Below are positions 8,301 to 14,306 of a stretch of DNA of 14,732 nt, piece after piece (position 1 is the stretch's first letter; every line of letters starts with the position of its first letter). The notes under the pieces are model-generated. The model did no database searches and was not told where the DNA came from. It was given only the letters and a program-made list of their open reading frames with translations. The DNA lies in the NCBI GenBank assembly GCA_004555955.1, contig SFJG01000051.1:1-14732 (forward strand), read 5' to 3'. Position numbers and translations under genes: made by a program. Source of the stretch: Bacteroidales bacterium (GTDB lineage: Bacteria; Bacteroidota; Bacteroidia; Bacteroidales; Muribaculaceae).

Positions 8301-10142
8301 CTCACGGCGTGTATCTCGAGCCGATATATCGGCTTCTGCGTACAGGTCAATCAGGCGCGACTCTTCGATTACCTACAGCGACGCGGCCCTCTCTTCGCCC
8401 GCGCCGTCTTCTACGAAATCGGACAACGAAATATCCGCGTACTCGCCAACATGCTCATGGGCTGGCTACGACAAGACCAATCCCTCATCAAAACGCCTAT
8501 CGCTCGCGCTAAAAAACTCTCCGAACTCCTACAAGTCAGCCTCCCCGACGAAGACGACTACGCCCCCTGGAGCAGCACAAAACCCGCCTCCTACGTCGAA
8601 GCCATCTTCGACGCCGCACAAAAGATCAACGCGCAAAACGACGCCTATGTCGCCGCAAGGCTCAAACTCGAATCCTATCGAGATCGCACCGATAATTCAC
8701 ACGCCACCACCTCCGCCCAATACGCCGTCGATTCAAACCACGCCCAACAGCTCGCACACGCCATCGCCACATTGCGCAACGCCATCGACGACGCCCAATC
8801 CGCCACGCAACGGCTCTGCCCCGAGTCCTCGTCTTTTGGCGATATCTTCGACGCGCTTCCAGCCACGGCCATCGAATCGGCACAATCCGCTTGGAAATCC
8901 GCCATCGACGCCGCCAAATCTTTCGCCTCCGATGTCGAAGACCCATGGCAATATCGCGTCTTCAAAGATCTATGGGCTCGCGCCACCGACGCACTGCGCA
9001 TCGCCTCGGTCTACGACGACCTCAAAAACGACAACGACGAAGTCCGACGATGGTTCTCCTATCGATACGAAGCGACATACCATCGCCCCCTCACATCGAT
9101 AACAGACCTCACCCGCGCACAAACCTACAGCGCCATCATCGATTTTGTTTACGCTTTCGACGACGACAAAACCGCTCTCCGACGCGATCCCATCGTCTGG
9201 TTCATGCCCGCCGCACCCGCCGGTACCGTCGATCTCACGCTCATCACCGCCATGGGCATCGTCACCAACGGCATCGCCGGTCACGAACTCGAAACCGTCT
9301 TCAAACGACTCGCTCTCACCCGGCATATTTCGACCATCCGAACCAACACCGGCACCATCAAACCACTCCAATACAACGCCGAACAAATCGATCGCGTCAT
9401 CGCACAAGTCGACGGCCCATTCGCCATGATCGGCTACAGCCAAGGTTGCCCCAACATGATGAAAGCCGAAGCAAATCTCTACAACGGCACACCAAACCAA
9501 AGAAAATTGCTCGACAAACTCGTCTCTCGCAATTTCATTTGCTCCGCCTTCAACGGTTCACCACACGCCACGTGCGGCGTCGTCAAATACAAAAACGCCC
9601 TCGTCGAAGGCGAAGCCGTCCTCAAATCCTTCTCCTCTTCGCTCTCGCGCCCCCTCTATCGGCTCATCTTCGCACTCGTCAAACGAATCCTCGACACACC
9701 CATCATCAACGCCAGCCTCACGAGCGTCGAATCCATCTCCCCCGAAGGCCTCCTCGAACTCGCTCGCGACGCCCAATTCGCACCCCACGTCCCGAGCATC
9801 GAAGCCAGCGGCGCCACGCTCGACGTCCCCGAAGGACTCGTCCTCATGGCCAACCACTTCGAAAAACAAGCACACATCCCAAACGACTCCCAAATCGGCA
9901 TAGATTGCGCCCACGCCTACCCCGTCTTCAACGAAAACGACACCACGCGACGACTCAAAGCACAAGCCATCTCGCCGCGACTGCTCAACATCCACCACTG
10001 GTCTCCCCTCGTCGAAGAAATCAAATTCATCGAATCGAAAAAAGACGTCCAATCATGCGCATACAAAGGACCAAAATCGCTCTTCGTCACGCCCTGGATC
10101 GACGCCCTAATTCTATTTGGCATTCTCAAAATTTGTGATTAA
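5391..10142 (+). CDS. Giant 1583-aa protein of unknown function with C-terminal alpha/beta-hydrolase domain
   Basis: I do not recognise the full-length family. No signal peptide or clear membrane helix is visible at the N-terminus. In order: a probably beta-rich region (1-115); an acidic, low-complexity linker (about 117-135); an amphipathic helical stretch (135-215); a long probably beta-rich part (215-660); a mostly helical part (690-1230); and a C-terminal domain (about 1240-1583) with alpha/beta-hydrolase features. The last has a strand IVWFMP (1268-1273) and a nucleophile elbow GYSQG with Ser1350; Asp1505 and His1535/His1536 (NIHHWSPL) are possible triad partners. NASSNLSI occurs at 19 and again at 606, suggesting a repeated domain. 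GAGGAG at 5374-5379 is 11 nt from the start, and an in-frame TGA at 5373 makes 5391 the first possible ATG. It sits 117 bp after the DUF192 gene and 68 bp before dtxR. Serine-hydrolase activity is inferred; the substrate is unknown. Confidence 0.85.
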   Translation: MPFQFRFKLSANPIDPQQNASSNLSIQLDQVAPCVVEHFTTQAQLALVANTHAVNPSKRSAKFAIDENTTARLVVELSSIKNELYLDKLDLSFSKPIRLLNIFTTLDQLAALYETPAPTPSSDDDENDSSEISDLGAKLANSEFFTKANALIESNAEKLRVGAKKYADRVSDSSAWKFLKDAAERSGLSSSFEKSKEYSKELFERGRESVETALDNALQSVELSALQISRHIKRDASGHVVLEVDKNDELIFTMSGEVALNSKIKHAFSEYKIPSLLVPTFSPNLRILIDQFCLDRDQGGNLSRTVLGMIDTIAGTCNADLIANDWPIAIATRQGWRADAFLDSHGRAQGHARYAFKRANDHFDADLRADIAYCDKSGHQRHVDFELSSNIDPEKLILCAHELNASWMTTPIDEGNDIVGSIKLNPCSHFTTPHIGVHAKHPWLKDEARVQIEDVHTAFSGNITWGIDIANHQICIHDLDLTTHGELNLKKFGEFALRGHDIDMRAESCHFDATLRKSINAPIDIHASIQAAFHVQTQTDATTIPELDLVTPIATINADGFAYATFSCQIDHFFDDTICITFDNSSLDLEMHHLSYIWNPLSISQNASSNLSIRIQSAQCTVAGLSDCHFSIHYDAPQSPIVAMGSNSAPLLPAELLDFSIDADISKHGILTFSNGSGFYNATFFNTLLQPNSERDHWANIVKHEPLFKHILDIARVVIFPYIDGADDFCSHVGDWIQRCIDEDIFSVSDLIHPPTLAHAISLLLFDDDSATAEILPSIERIMHADGIDRFKIEELLERAYPNANLDNIGRILKWLHHLFQTVPYIAPDHTACPPLCDDPRYSTDIEPLPAANDIYAPTWAPQTAQRILTYAAGLNIAQIEWIIDHKFDQFPTANHIEKLRTLLDIKRKIADLEVREGTFIVQDFNIAVFLGTLLDAEKQYCDKINIASDSPHIADVFRSWLAPIDVATLLTACISSRYIGFCVQVNQARLFDYLQRRGPLFARAVFYEIGQRNIRVLANMLMGWLRQDQSLIKTPIARAKKLSELLQVSLPDEDDYAPWSSTKPASYVEAIFDAAQKINAQNDAYVAARLKLESYRDRTDNSHATTSAQYAVDSNHAQQLAHAIATLRNAIDDAQSATQRLCPESSSFGDIFDALPATAIESAQSAWKSAIDAAKSFASDVEDPWQYRVFKDLWARATDALRIASVYDDLKNDNDEVRRWFSYRYEATYHRPLTSITDLTRAQTYSAIIDFVYAFDDDKTALRRDPIVWFMPAAPAGTVDLTLITAMGIVTNGIAGHELETVFKRLALTRHISTIRTNTGTIKPLQYNAEQIDRVIAQVDGPFAMIGYSQGCPNMMKAEANLYNGTPNQRKLLDKLVSRNFICSAFNGSPHATCGVVKYKNALVEGEAVLKSFSSSLSRPLYRLIFALVKRILDTPIINASLTSVESISPEGLLELARDAQFAPHVPSIEASGATLDVPEGLVLMANHFEKQAHIPNDSQIGIDCAHAYPVFNENDTTRRLKAQAISPRLLNIHHWSPLVEEIKFIESKKDVQSCAYKGPKSLFVTPWIDALILFGILKICD

Positions 10143-10186
10143 ACTCCCCTCCGCCCACGGCGCCATAGCAATCGTGCTGCGCAAAA

Positions 10187-10201
10187 TGATCACGACGATC
10201 A
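10187..10201. promoter_or_regulatory. Short inverted repeat overlapping the regulator's ribosome binding site
   Basis: TGATC-ACGAC-GATCA at 10187-10201 directly abuts the AAGGA (10201-10205) of the DtxR-family gene. It could be an operator for autoregulation, but 5-bp arms are weak evidence and it does not resemble known DtxR or MntR boxes. Confidence 0.2.
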
Positions 10202-10210
10202 AGGATTACG

Positions 10211-10894
10211 ATGACCAACCTCACTCCATCTCTCGAAGATTACCTCGAAACGATTTACCTCCTACAGCAAGGCACAAGCGAGGCTCGCGTGCGCGACATC
10301 GCCACCGCGCGCGACGTCAAGGCCTCCTCCGTCTCGCCCGCCCTCAAACGTCTCGCCGACATGGGCTACCTCTCATACATTCAACGAGAGTCCATCCGAC
10401 TCACAGAAACCGGGAAAATCGCCGCTCGACGCATCTACGCACGACACGTCCTACTCTTCCAATTCTTCCACGACATCCTCGGCATGCCCGCCGACAAAGC
10501 CCGCGAAGAAGCATGCGGACTCGAACACGCACTCTCCGACGAAGGCATGGACCGTTTCGTACAATTCTTCGAATCCCGCTCACTCGTCCCCGACGCAAAC
10601 GCCGACTCCTGCCCTAAACAATCGTGCGCCTGCACCTGCTGCCCCATCCACAAAACCATCCCACACACCACACTCGACAAAATCGCCGACGGCCACCCCG
10701 TCATCGTCGCGCAAATCCGCGCAAAAGGCGCAAAACGACAAGCCATCCTCGACATGGGCATTCTCCCAAACATCGCCCTCACCCGAACCGCCTCCACCGA
10801 CAACGGCATCTGCGTCAACCTCAACAACCACACGCTCCACCTCACCCACGAGCAAGTCCACGCCATCGTCGTCATCGCACGCCACGACGCGTAA
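10211..10894 (+). CDS. DtxR/MntR-family metal-dependent repressor with FeoA domain
   Basis: 227 aa; a cytoplasmic metal-sensing DNA-binding repressor. Residues 1-70 form the winged helix-turn-helix (SLEDYLETIYLL at the start, then VKASSVSPALKRLADMGYL). Residues 71-125 form the dimerisation and metal domain with AC-GLEH-ALSD; residues about 155-225 are an SH3-like FeoA domain (AILDMGILPNIALT). Metal-ligand positions align with diphtheria DtxR without shift: His79, Cys102, Glu105, His106. Position 10 is Asp, as in MntR (Asp8), rather than the Met of DtxR, so the ligand set mixes both types and metal preference (Fe or Mn) is uncertain. Between the dimerisation and FeoA domains is an unusual cluster: Cys134, 139, 141, 143, 144 and His147. 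AAGGA at 10201-10205 lies 5 nt before the ATG. It is probably the regulator of nearby metal-transport genes, but no recognisable operator was found. Confidence 0.9.
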   Translation: MTNLTPSLEDYLETIYLLQQGTSEARVRDIATARDVKASSVSPALKRLADMGYLSYIQRESIRLTETGKIAARRIYARHVLLFQFFHDILGMPADKAREEACGLEHALSDEGMDRFVQFFESRSLVPDANADSCPKQSCACTCCPIHKTIPHTTLDKIADGHPVIVAQIRAKGAKRQAILDMGILPNIALTRTASTDNGICVNLNNHTLHLTHEQVHAIVVIARHDA

Positions 10895-10931
10895 TCCCGC
10901 ACCACCCACACGAGGCACAACGCCGCCCGCA

Positions 10932-10967
10932 CCACACATTCACAACTCTCCACACATTCACAACTCT
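10932..10967. repeat. 18-bp perfect tandem duplication
   Basis: CCACACATTCACAACTCT occurs at 10932-10949 and again at 10950-10967, 37 bp after the DtxR-family stop codon. No coding potential or known function is apparent. Confidence 0.85.
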
Positions 10968-10985
10968 TTTTGTCGAACGATTTGG

Positions 10986-11140
10986 GGCTCCGGCTATTGC
11001 CCTCTCGGGCAATACGCCTACGCTGTCGCGCTATTGCCCACAAGGGGCAATACGCGCTCCTAGAGGCTCCGGCTATTGCCCTCTCGGGCAATACGCCTAC
11101 GCTGTCGCGCTATTGCCCACAAGGGGCAATACGCGCTCCT
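10986..11140. repeat. 79-bp tandem repeat carrying four REP-like hairpins
   Basis: Unit 1 starts at 10986 and unit 2 at 11065; the first 76 bp of each are identical. Each unit has two hairpins with the same inner stem TATTGCCC/GGGCAATA but different loops (TCTC, and ACAAG): inner stems 10995-11002/11007-11014, 11032-11039/11045-11052, 11074-11081/11086-11093 and 11111-11118/11124-11131. In all four the inner stem is joined to an outer stem (GG/CC or GCG/CGC) through an internal loop of C on the left and CG on the right. It lies in the 511-bp gene-free spacer between the regulator and ppdK. Short open frames across it are by-products of the repeat. Confidence 0.85.
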
Positions 11141-11141
11141 G

Positions 11142-11190
11142 GCGCGGCTATGTGCTCACTGCGTTGCGCGCATACGCCGCGCTTTTTTTT
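11142..11190 (+). terminator. Terminator built from a hairpin of the same repeat family
   Basis: Outer stem GCGCGG/CCGCGC (11142-11147 with 11177-11182), internal loop C / CG, inner stem TATGTGC/GCGCATA (11149-11155 with 11168-11174), then eight T (11183-11190). This is a strong candidate Rho-independent terminator for the DtxR-family transcript and has the same architecture as the adjacent repeat hairpins. Confidence 0.75.
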
Positions 11191-11279
11191 GCCCCCCCTT
11201 GACTTTTCCATTGCCATGTTTACGACTCGTCGCCGGCGAAGAAAAGTCGGCCGTTTTCCGTTCGCGATTATTGCGCCAC

Positions 11280-11291
11280 TATCGCGCGATA
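11280..11291. promoter_or_regulatory. Perfect 12-bp palindrome next to the ppdK promoter
   Basis: TATCGCGCGATA ends 4 bp before the candidate -35 element at 11296. The position would suit an operator or activator site; no regulator is identified. Confidence 0.3.
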
Positions 11292-11295
11292 TTGC

Positions 11296-11324
11296 TTGAC
11301 GAAATCGGCACTTTTCACTAGTTT
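11296..11324 (+). promoter_or_regulatory. Candidate sigma70-type promoter for ppdK
   Basis: TTGACG at 11296-11301 and TAGTTT at 11319-11324 with an optimal 17-bp spacer, 82 bp before the ppdK start codon. The -10 element is imperfect. Confidence 0.4.
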
Positions 11325-11326
11325 GT

Positions 11327-11371
11327 CGCCGGCTTTGCGGCGTGAATTTTTTATTTTTTGCCTGCCGCAAA
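11327..11371 (+). promoter_or_regulatory. Competing inverted repeats in the ppdK leader
   Basis: A small hairpin CGCCG/CGGCG (11327-11331 with 11338-11342) is followed by two T-rich runs (11347-11359). Its right arm is part of TTTGCGGC (11334-11341), which can instead pair with GCCGCAAA (11364-11371). It could be a weak attenuator, or only the boundary of the promoter region. Confidence 0.25.
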
Positions 11372-11387
11372 AGTCGTCTAATAACCT

Positions 11388-11394
11388 AAAGGAG
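11388..11394 (+). promoter_or_regulatory. Ribosome binding site of ppdK
   Basis: AAAGGAG at 11388-11394 is 11 nt from ATG 11406 but only 2 nt from the in-frame GTG at 11397, so the ATG is favoured although its spacing is slightly long. Confidence 0.6.
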
Positions 11395-11405
11395 TTGTGA
11401 ACGAC

Positions 11406-14093
11406 ATGCTTGACAGATCCAAGTACAAAAACACTTATTTCTTCCACAAAGGCGTAAAATTCCCCGAATTTGAAGGCGTCTCCAAAGACGAACTCAAAGA
11501 ATTGTTGGGTGGCAAAGGCTACGGCCTCTATTTGATGCACTGCGTCCTCGACATCCGTTGCCCGGTCGTCGTCAACGTTCCGACGTTCCATGCAAACGAT
11601 CTCGAAAACGGCCACATGAAAAAAGCCCTTCAAGACGAAATCATGCAACGCCTCGAAGAAATGGAAAAAGTTTCTGGGAAGACGTTTGGCGACACGAAGA
11701 ATCCCCTTCTCGTTTCCGCACGTTCTGGCGCCAAATACTCGATGCCAGGCATGATGGACACCATCTTGAACATCGGTCTCACCGACAAAATCGTCGACGC
11801 ACTCGCCACGGGCGAACAAGCGCGTTTCTGGCTCGATAGCTACCGTCGTTTGCTCCAAATGTACGGCGACGTCGTCGAACAAATCAAAGACGAAAACGGC
11901 GAAGATCCGTTCGAAGAAACGCTCACGGAATTCAAAAAAGAAAAAGGCGCAAAGACCGACCTCGACCTTACCGCCGACGACTTGCGCGAACTCATCACCA
12001 AGTACAAAGCCATCTACGCCAAGTATGGCCATGAATTCCCGCAAGATCCGAAAAAACAAGTCATGGCTTCCGCCGAAGCCGTCTTCCGTTCCTGGAACAA
12101 CGAACGCGCCATCTTCACGCGTAAATTGGAAGGCATCCCCGATAGCTTGGGCACCGCCGTCAACATTCAGGAAATGGTCTTTGGTAACCGCACGCCGCGT
12201 TCCGCCACGGGCGTTTACTTCACGCGCGACAAAGTCACCGGCATCAAACACGATATCCTCGACGGCACCGTCCTCTTCCAAGCTCAAGGCGAAGACGTCG
12301 TCGCCGGTATCCGCAACAGCCTACCCATCGAAGCCCTGCGCGATCACGCCGATCCCGCTTTCCACGCCATCTACGAAGAACTCAAAGCAACGGGCGACAA
12401 ACTCGAACACAAATGCCGCGACATGCAAGATACCGAGTTCACGATCGAAGAAGTCAACGGCGTGCCGACGCTCTACTTCCTCCAGATCCGCGATGGCAAG
12501 CGTTCGGCTAAGGCTGAATCCGTGATCGCCTACAACCTCGTCAAAGAAGGCATCCTCACGAAAGAAGAAGCCATCTGCAAAGTGAACCCCGAACGTTTCG
12601 AAGAGCTCCTCTTCCCGCAGATCGAGCCGAAAGACCGCAAGGCCGCCACGATGATCGCCAAGGGTTCCGCTGCTTCCCCGGGCGCTGCCTGTGGTAAAGT
12701 CTGCTTCACGCAGGACGAAGCCCTTGCCGCCAAGGCCAACAAAGAAGATGCTATCCTCGTGACCGTCATGACGAGCCAGGAAGATGTCAAGGGCATGAAG
12801 GCCAGCCGTGGTATTCTGACCACCACCGGTACGAAGGTTTCCCACGCCGCCATCATGGCGACCGCATGGGGCATTCCTGCCGTCGTCGGTGCTTCCGAAA
12901 TCACGATCGACAAAGCCGCCGGTACCTTCAGCTGCAACGGCCACACCGTAAAACGTGGTGATTACATCACGATTTCCGGCACGACCGGCGAAGTTTACCT
13001 CGGCAAAGTCCCCATGACCGTTCCTTCCAAGCTCGAAGAATCCGCTCAGGCCATTCTCGACTGGTGCCAGGAAATCAAGTCCCTCGACGTCCGCGCCAAT
13101 GCCGAAGCCGCCGAAACCGAACCCGCCTTCAACAAGGGCGCCCGTGGCGTTGGCTTGTTCCGTACAGAGCACATGTTCCTCGGCGACCGTCTGCCTTACA
13201 TTCAGAAAGTTCTGTTTGGCAATGACAAAGCCGAAGCCAAGAAAGCCCTCGACGCCATCTACAACTTCTCCAAGGAAGACTTCAAACACAGCATGTCCGT
13301 CATGGACGGCTATGGCGTGACCATTCGTCTGCTCGATGCCCCGCTCCACGAGTTCTTCCCGCACAACAGCGGCCTGAAACAGGAAGAGAACCCGATGCTC
13401 GGCCACCGCTCGGTTCGTATGGCCATCACCAACCCCGAAATCCCCGAGATGCAGATCAAGGCCATTTTGGACGCCGCCGCCGAACTCATTAAGGAAGGCA
13501 AACATCCGAAACCCGAAATCGAAATCCCGCTCGTGATTATCGCCCCCGAAGTCAAGGCCATTCTCGAAATCGCCGTCAAGGTTGCCGCCCAGGTCAAGAA
13601 AGAACAGGGCTTCGCAGTGCCTTACGCACTCGGCACGATGGTCGAAACCCCGGCAGCCGCCATCTCCGGCAGCGAAATCGTTCCCGCCCTCCGCGCCAAA
13701 GTCGCGGGCTATGACGATGACGTTCACCCCGTCTATGGCTTCGCTTCCTTCGGTACCAACGACCTCACCCAGACGACACTCGCCATTTCCCGTGACGACG
13801 CCGACCGCTTCCTGCCGCTCTACGTCGACAAGGAATTCTTCGAGCGTCATCCGTTCATCTCCATCCACCCGGCAGTCGAGAAGATGGTCCGCACCTTCGT
13901 CGCTGACGCTCGCGCCATCGATCCGAAGTTCGAAATCTTCATCTGCGGCGAACACGGTGGCGATGTCTACACCATCGGCCGCCTGCACGAAATCGGCCTC
14001 ACCGGCGTCTCCATGAGCCCCGGCAAGGTCTATCGTTCGATCATCAAGGCCGCTCAGTGCCAGGTCCAGAATCCCCGTAAATCGGTGAAGTAA
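11406..14093 (+). CDS. ppdK: Pyruvate, phosphate dikinase
   Basis: Cytosolic enzyme interconverting ATP + phosphate + pyruvate and AMP + PPi + phosphoenolpyruvate, a reversible step between glycolysis and gluconeogenesis. The 895 aa match the usual family length. The N-terminal ATP-grasp domain shows LLGGKGYGL, VSARSGAKYSMPGMMDTIL, SATGVYFTRD and AQGEDVVAGIR. The central phosphohistidine domain has TKVSHAAIMA with catalytic His480; the residues before it differ from the common GG-x-TSHAA. The C-terminal TIM barrel carries EENPMLGHRSVRM, FGTNDLTQTTLAISRDDA and ICGEHGGD with catalytic Cys847. GTG 11397 is the alternative start. It is apparently monocistronic: its own promoter candidate, and a strong terminator 38 bp after the stop. 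Synonymous codon choice changes sharply near 12480-12600 (CAA to CAG, more CTG and AAG after), although the protein stays intact. Confidence 0.97.
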   Translation: MLDRSKYKNTYFFHKGVKFPEFEGVSKDELKELLGGKGYGLYLMHCVLDIRCPVVVNVPTFHANDLENGHMKKALQDEIMQRLEEMEKVSGKTFGDTKNPLLVSARSGAKYSMPGMMDTILNIGLTDKIVDALATGEQARFWLDSYRRLLQMYGDVVEQIKDENGEDPFEETLTEFKKEKGAKTDLDLTADDLRELITKYKAIYAKYGHEFPQDPKKQVMASAEAVFRSWNNERAIFTRKLEGIPDSLGTAVNIQEMVFGNRTPRSATGVYFTRDKVTGIKHDILDGTVLFQAQGEDVVAGIRNSLPIEALRDHADPAFHAIYEELKATGDKLEHKCRDMQDTEFTIEEVNGVPTLYFLQIRDGKRSAKAESVIAYNLVKEGILTKEEAICKVNPERFEELLFPQIEPKDRKAATMIAKGSAASPGAACGKVCFTQDEALAAKANKEDAILVTVMTSQEDVKGMKASRGILTTTGTKVSHAAIMATAWGIPAVVGASEITIDKAAGTFSCNGHTVKRGDYITISGTTGEVYLGKVPMTVPSKLEESAQAILDWCQEIKSLDVRANAEAAETEPAFNKGARGVGLFRTEHMFLGDRLPYIQKVLFGNDKAEAKKALDAIYNFSKEDFKHSMSVMDGYGVTIRLLDAPLHEFFPHNSGLKQEENPMLGHRSVRMAITNPEIPEMQIKAILDAAAELIKEGKHPKPEIEIPLVIIAPEVKAILEIAVKVAAQVKKEQGFAVPYALGTMVETPAAAISGSEIVPALRAKVAGYDDDVHPVYGFASFGTNDLTQTTLAISRDDADRFLPLYVDKEFFERHPFISIHPAVEKMVRTFVADARAIDPKFEIFICGEHGGDVYTIGRLHEIGLTGVSMSPGKVYRSIIKAAQCQVQNPRKSVK

Positions 14094-14131
14094 TTGGCCT
14101 TAGCGCTGAAAGCCTGATTTAGGCCTTTAGC

Positions 14132-14171
14132 AAAAGCCCCTGTTTCTGGTATAAGAGACAGGGGCTTTTTT
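14132..14171 (+). terminator. Rho-independent terminator of ppdK
   Basis: A perfect 12-bp stem (14132-14143 with 14158-14169), extendable to about 16 bp with a 6-nt loop, has its 3' arm ending in a T-run through 14171. The A-run on the left arm makes it potentially active in both directions. Confidence 0.92.
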
Positions 14172-14177
14172 GTGCGC

Positions 14178-14274
14178 GGGCTATCGGCTGCGCCGATACG
14201 CCCTGCGTGGCGGCCTATGCTGCGCATACAGCCGACAGGCCGCCTCGCTATGTGCAAGCACATACGCGACGGCG
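14178..14274. repeat. Cluster of three REP-like hairpins of the C·TAT...ATA·CG family
   Basis: Hairpin 1 has inner stem TATCGGC/GCCGATA (14182-14188/14192-14198) and outer GGG/CCC. Hairpin 2 has inner TATGC/GCATA (14216-14220/14224-14228) and outer CGGC/GCCG. Hairpin 3 has inner TATGTGC/GCACATA (14249-14255/14258-14264), outer CG/CG, and a further CGCC/GGCG pairing. In each, a lone C on the left faces CG (CA in hairpin 2) on the right, the same architecture as the hairpins at 10992-11182 but with different stem sequences. They fill the gap between the ppdK terminator and the Mrr-like gene. Confidence 0.8.
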
Positions 14275-14306
14275 GGTATAAGCTGGGTGATAAAGGAGAT
14301 GACGCG

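Noticed and set aside
8891..10138. 415-codon + strand frame inside the giant gene
   Set aside because: It is extremely Arg/His/Pro-rich without hydrophobic structure. The 5391 frame has balanced composition and the GYSQG motif.
10986..11140. Possible CRISPR array
   Set aside because: There are only two units with no unique spacers between them, and the repeats are hairpin pairs in direct tandem.
10970..11321. Small open frames across the 79-bp repeats (for example from 10970 and 11076)
   Set aside because: They encode the same short repeated peptide dictated by the hairpin repeats, with no ribosome binding site.
11268..12287. 339-codon minus-strand frame over the ppdK 5' end
   Set aside because: It is antisense to the conserved PPDK ATP-grasp domain and has a Phe/Asp/Val-rich shadow composition.
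12321..13988. 555-codon open frame on the minus strand inside ppdK
   Set aside because: It is an antisense shadow, rich in Gly, Asp, Phe and Val, mirroring ppdK codons, with no recognisable motif. ppdK itself is unambiguous.
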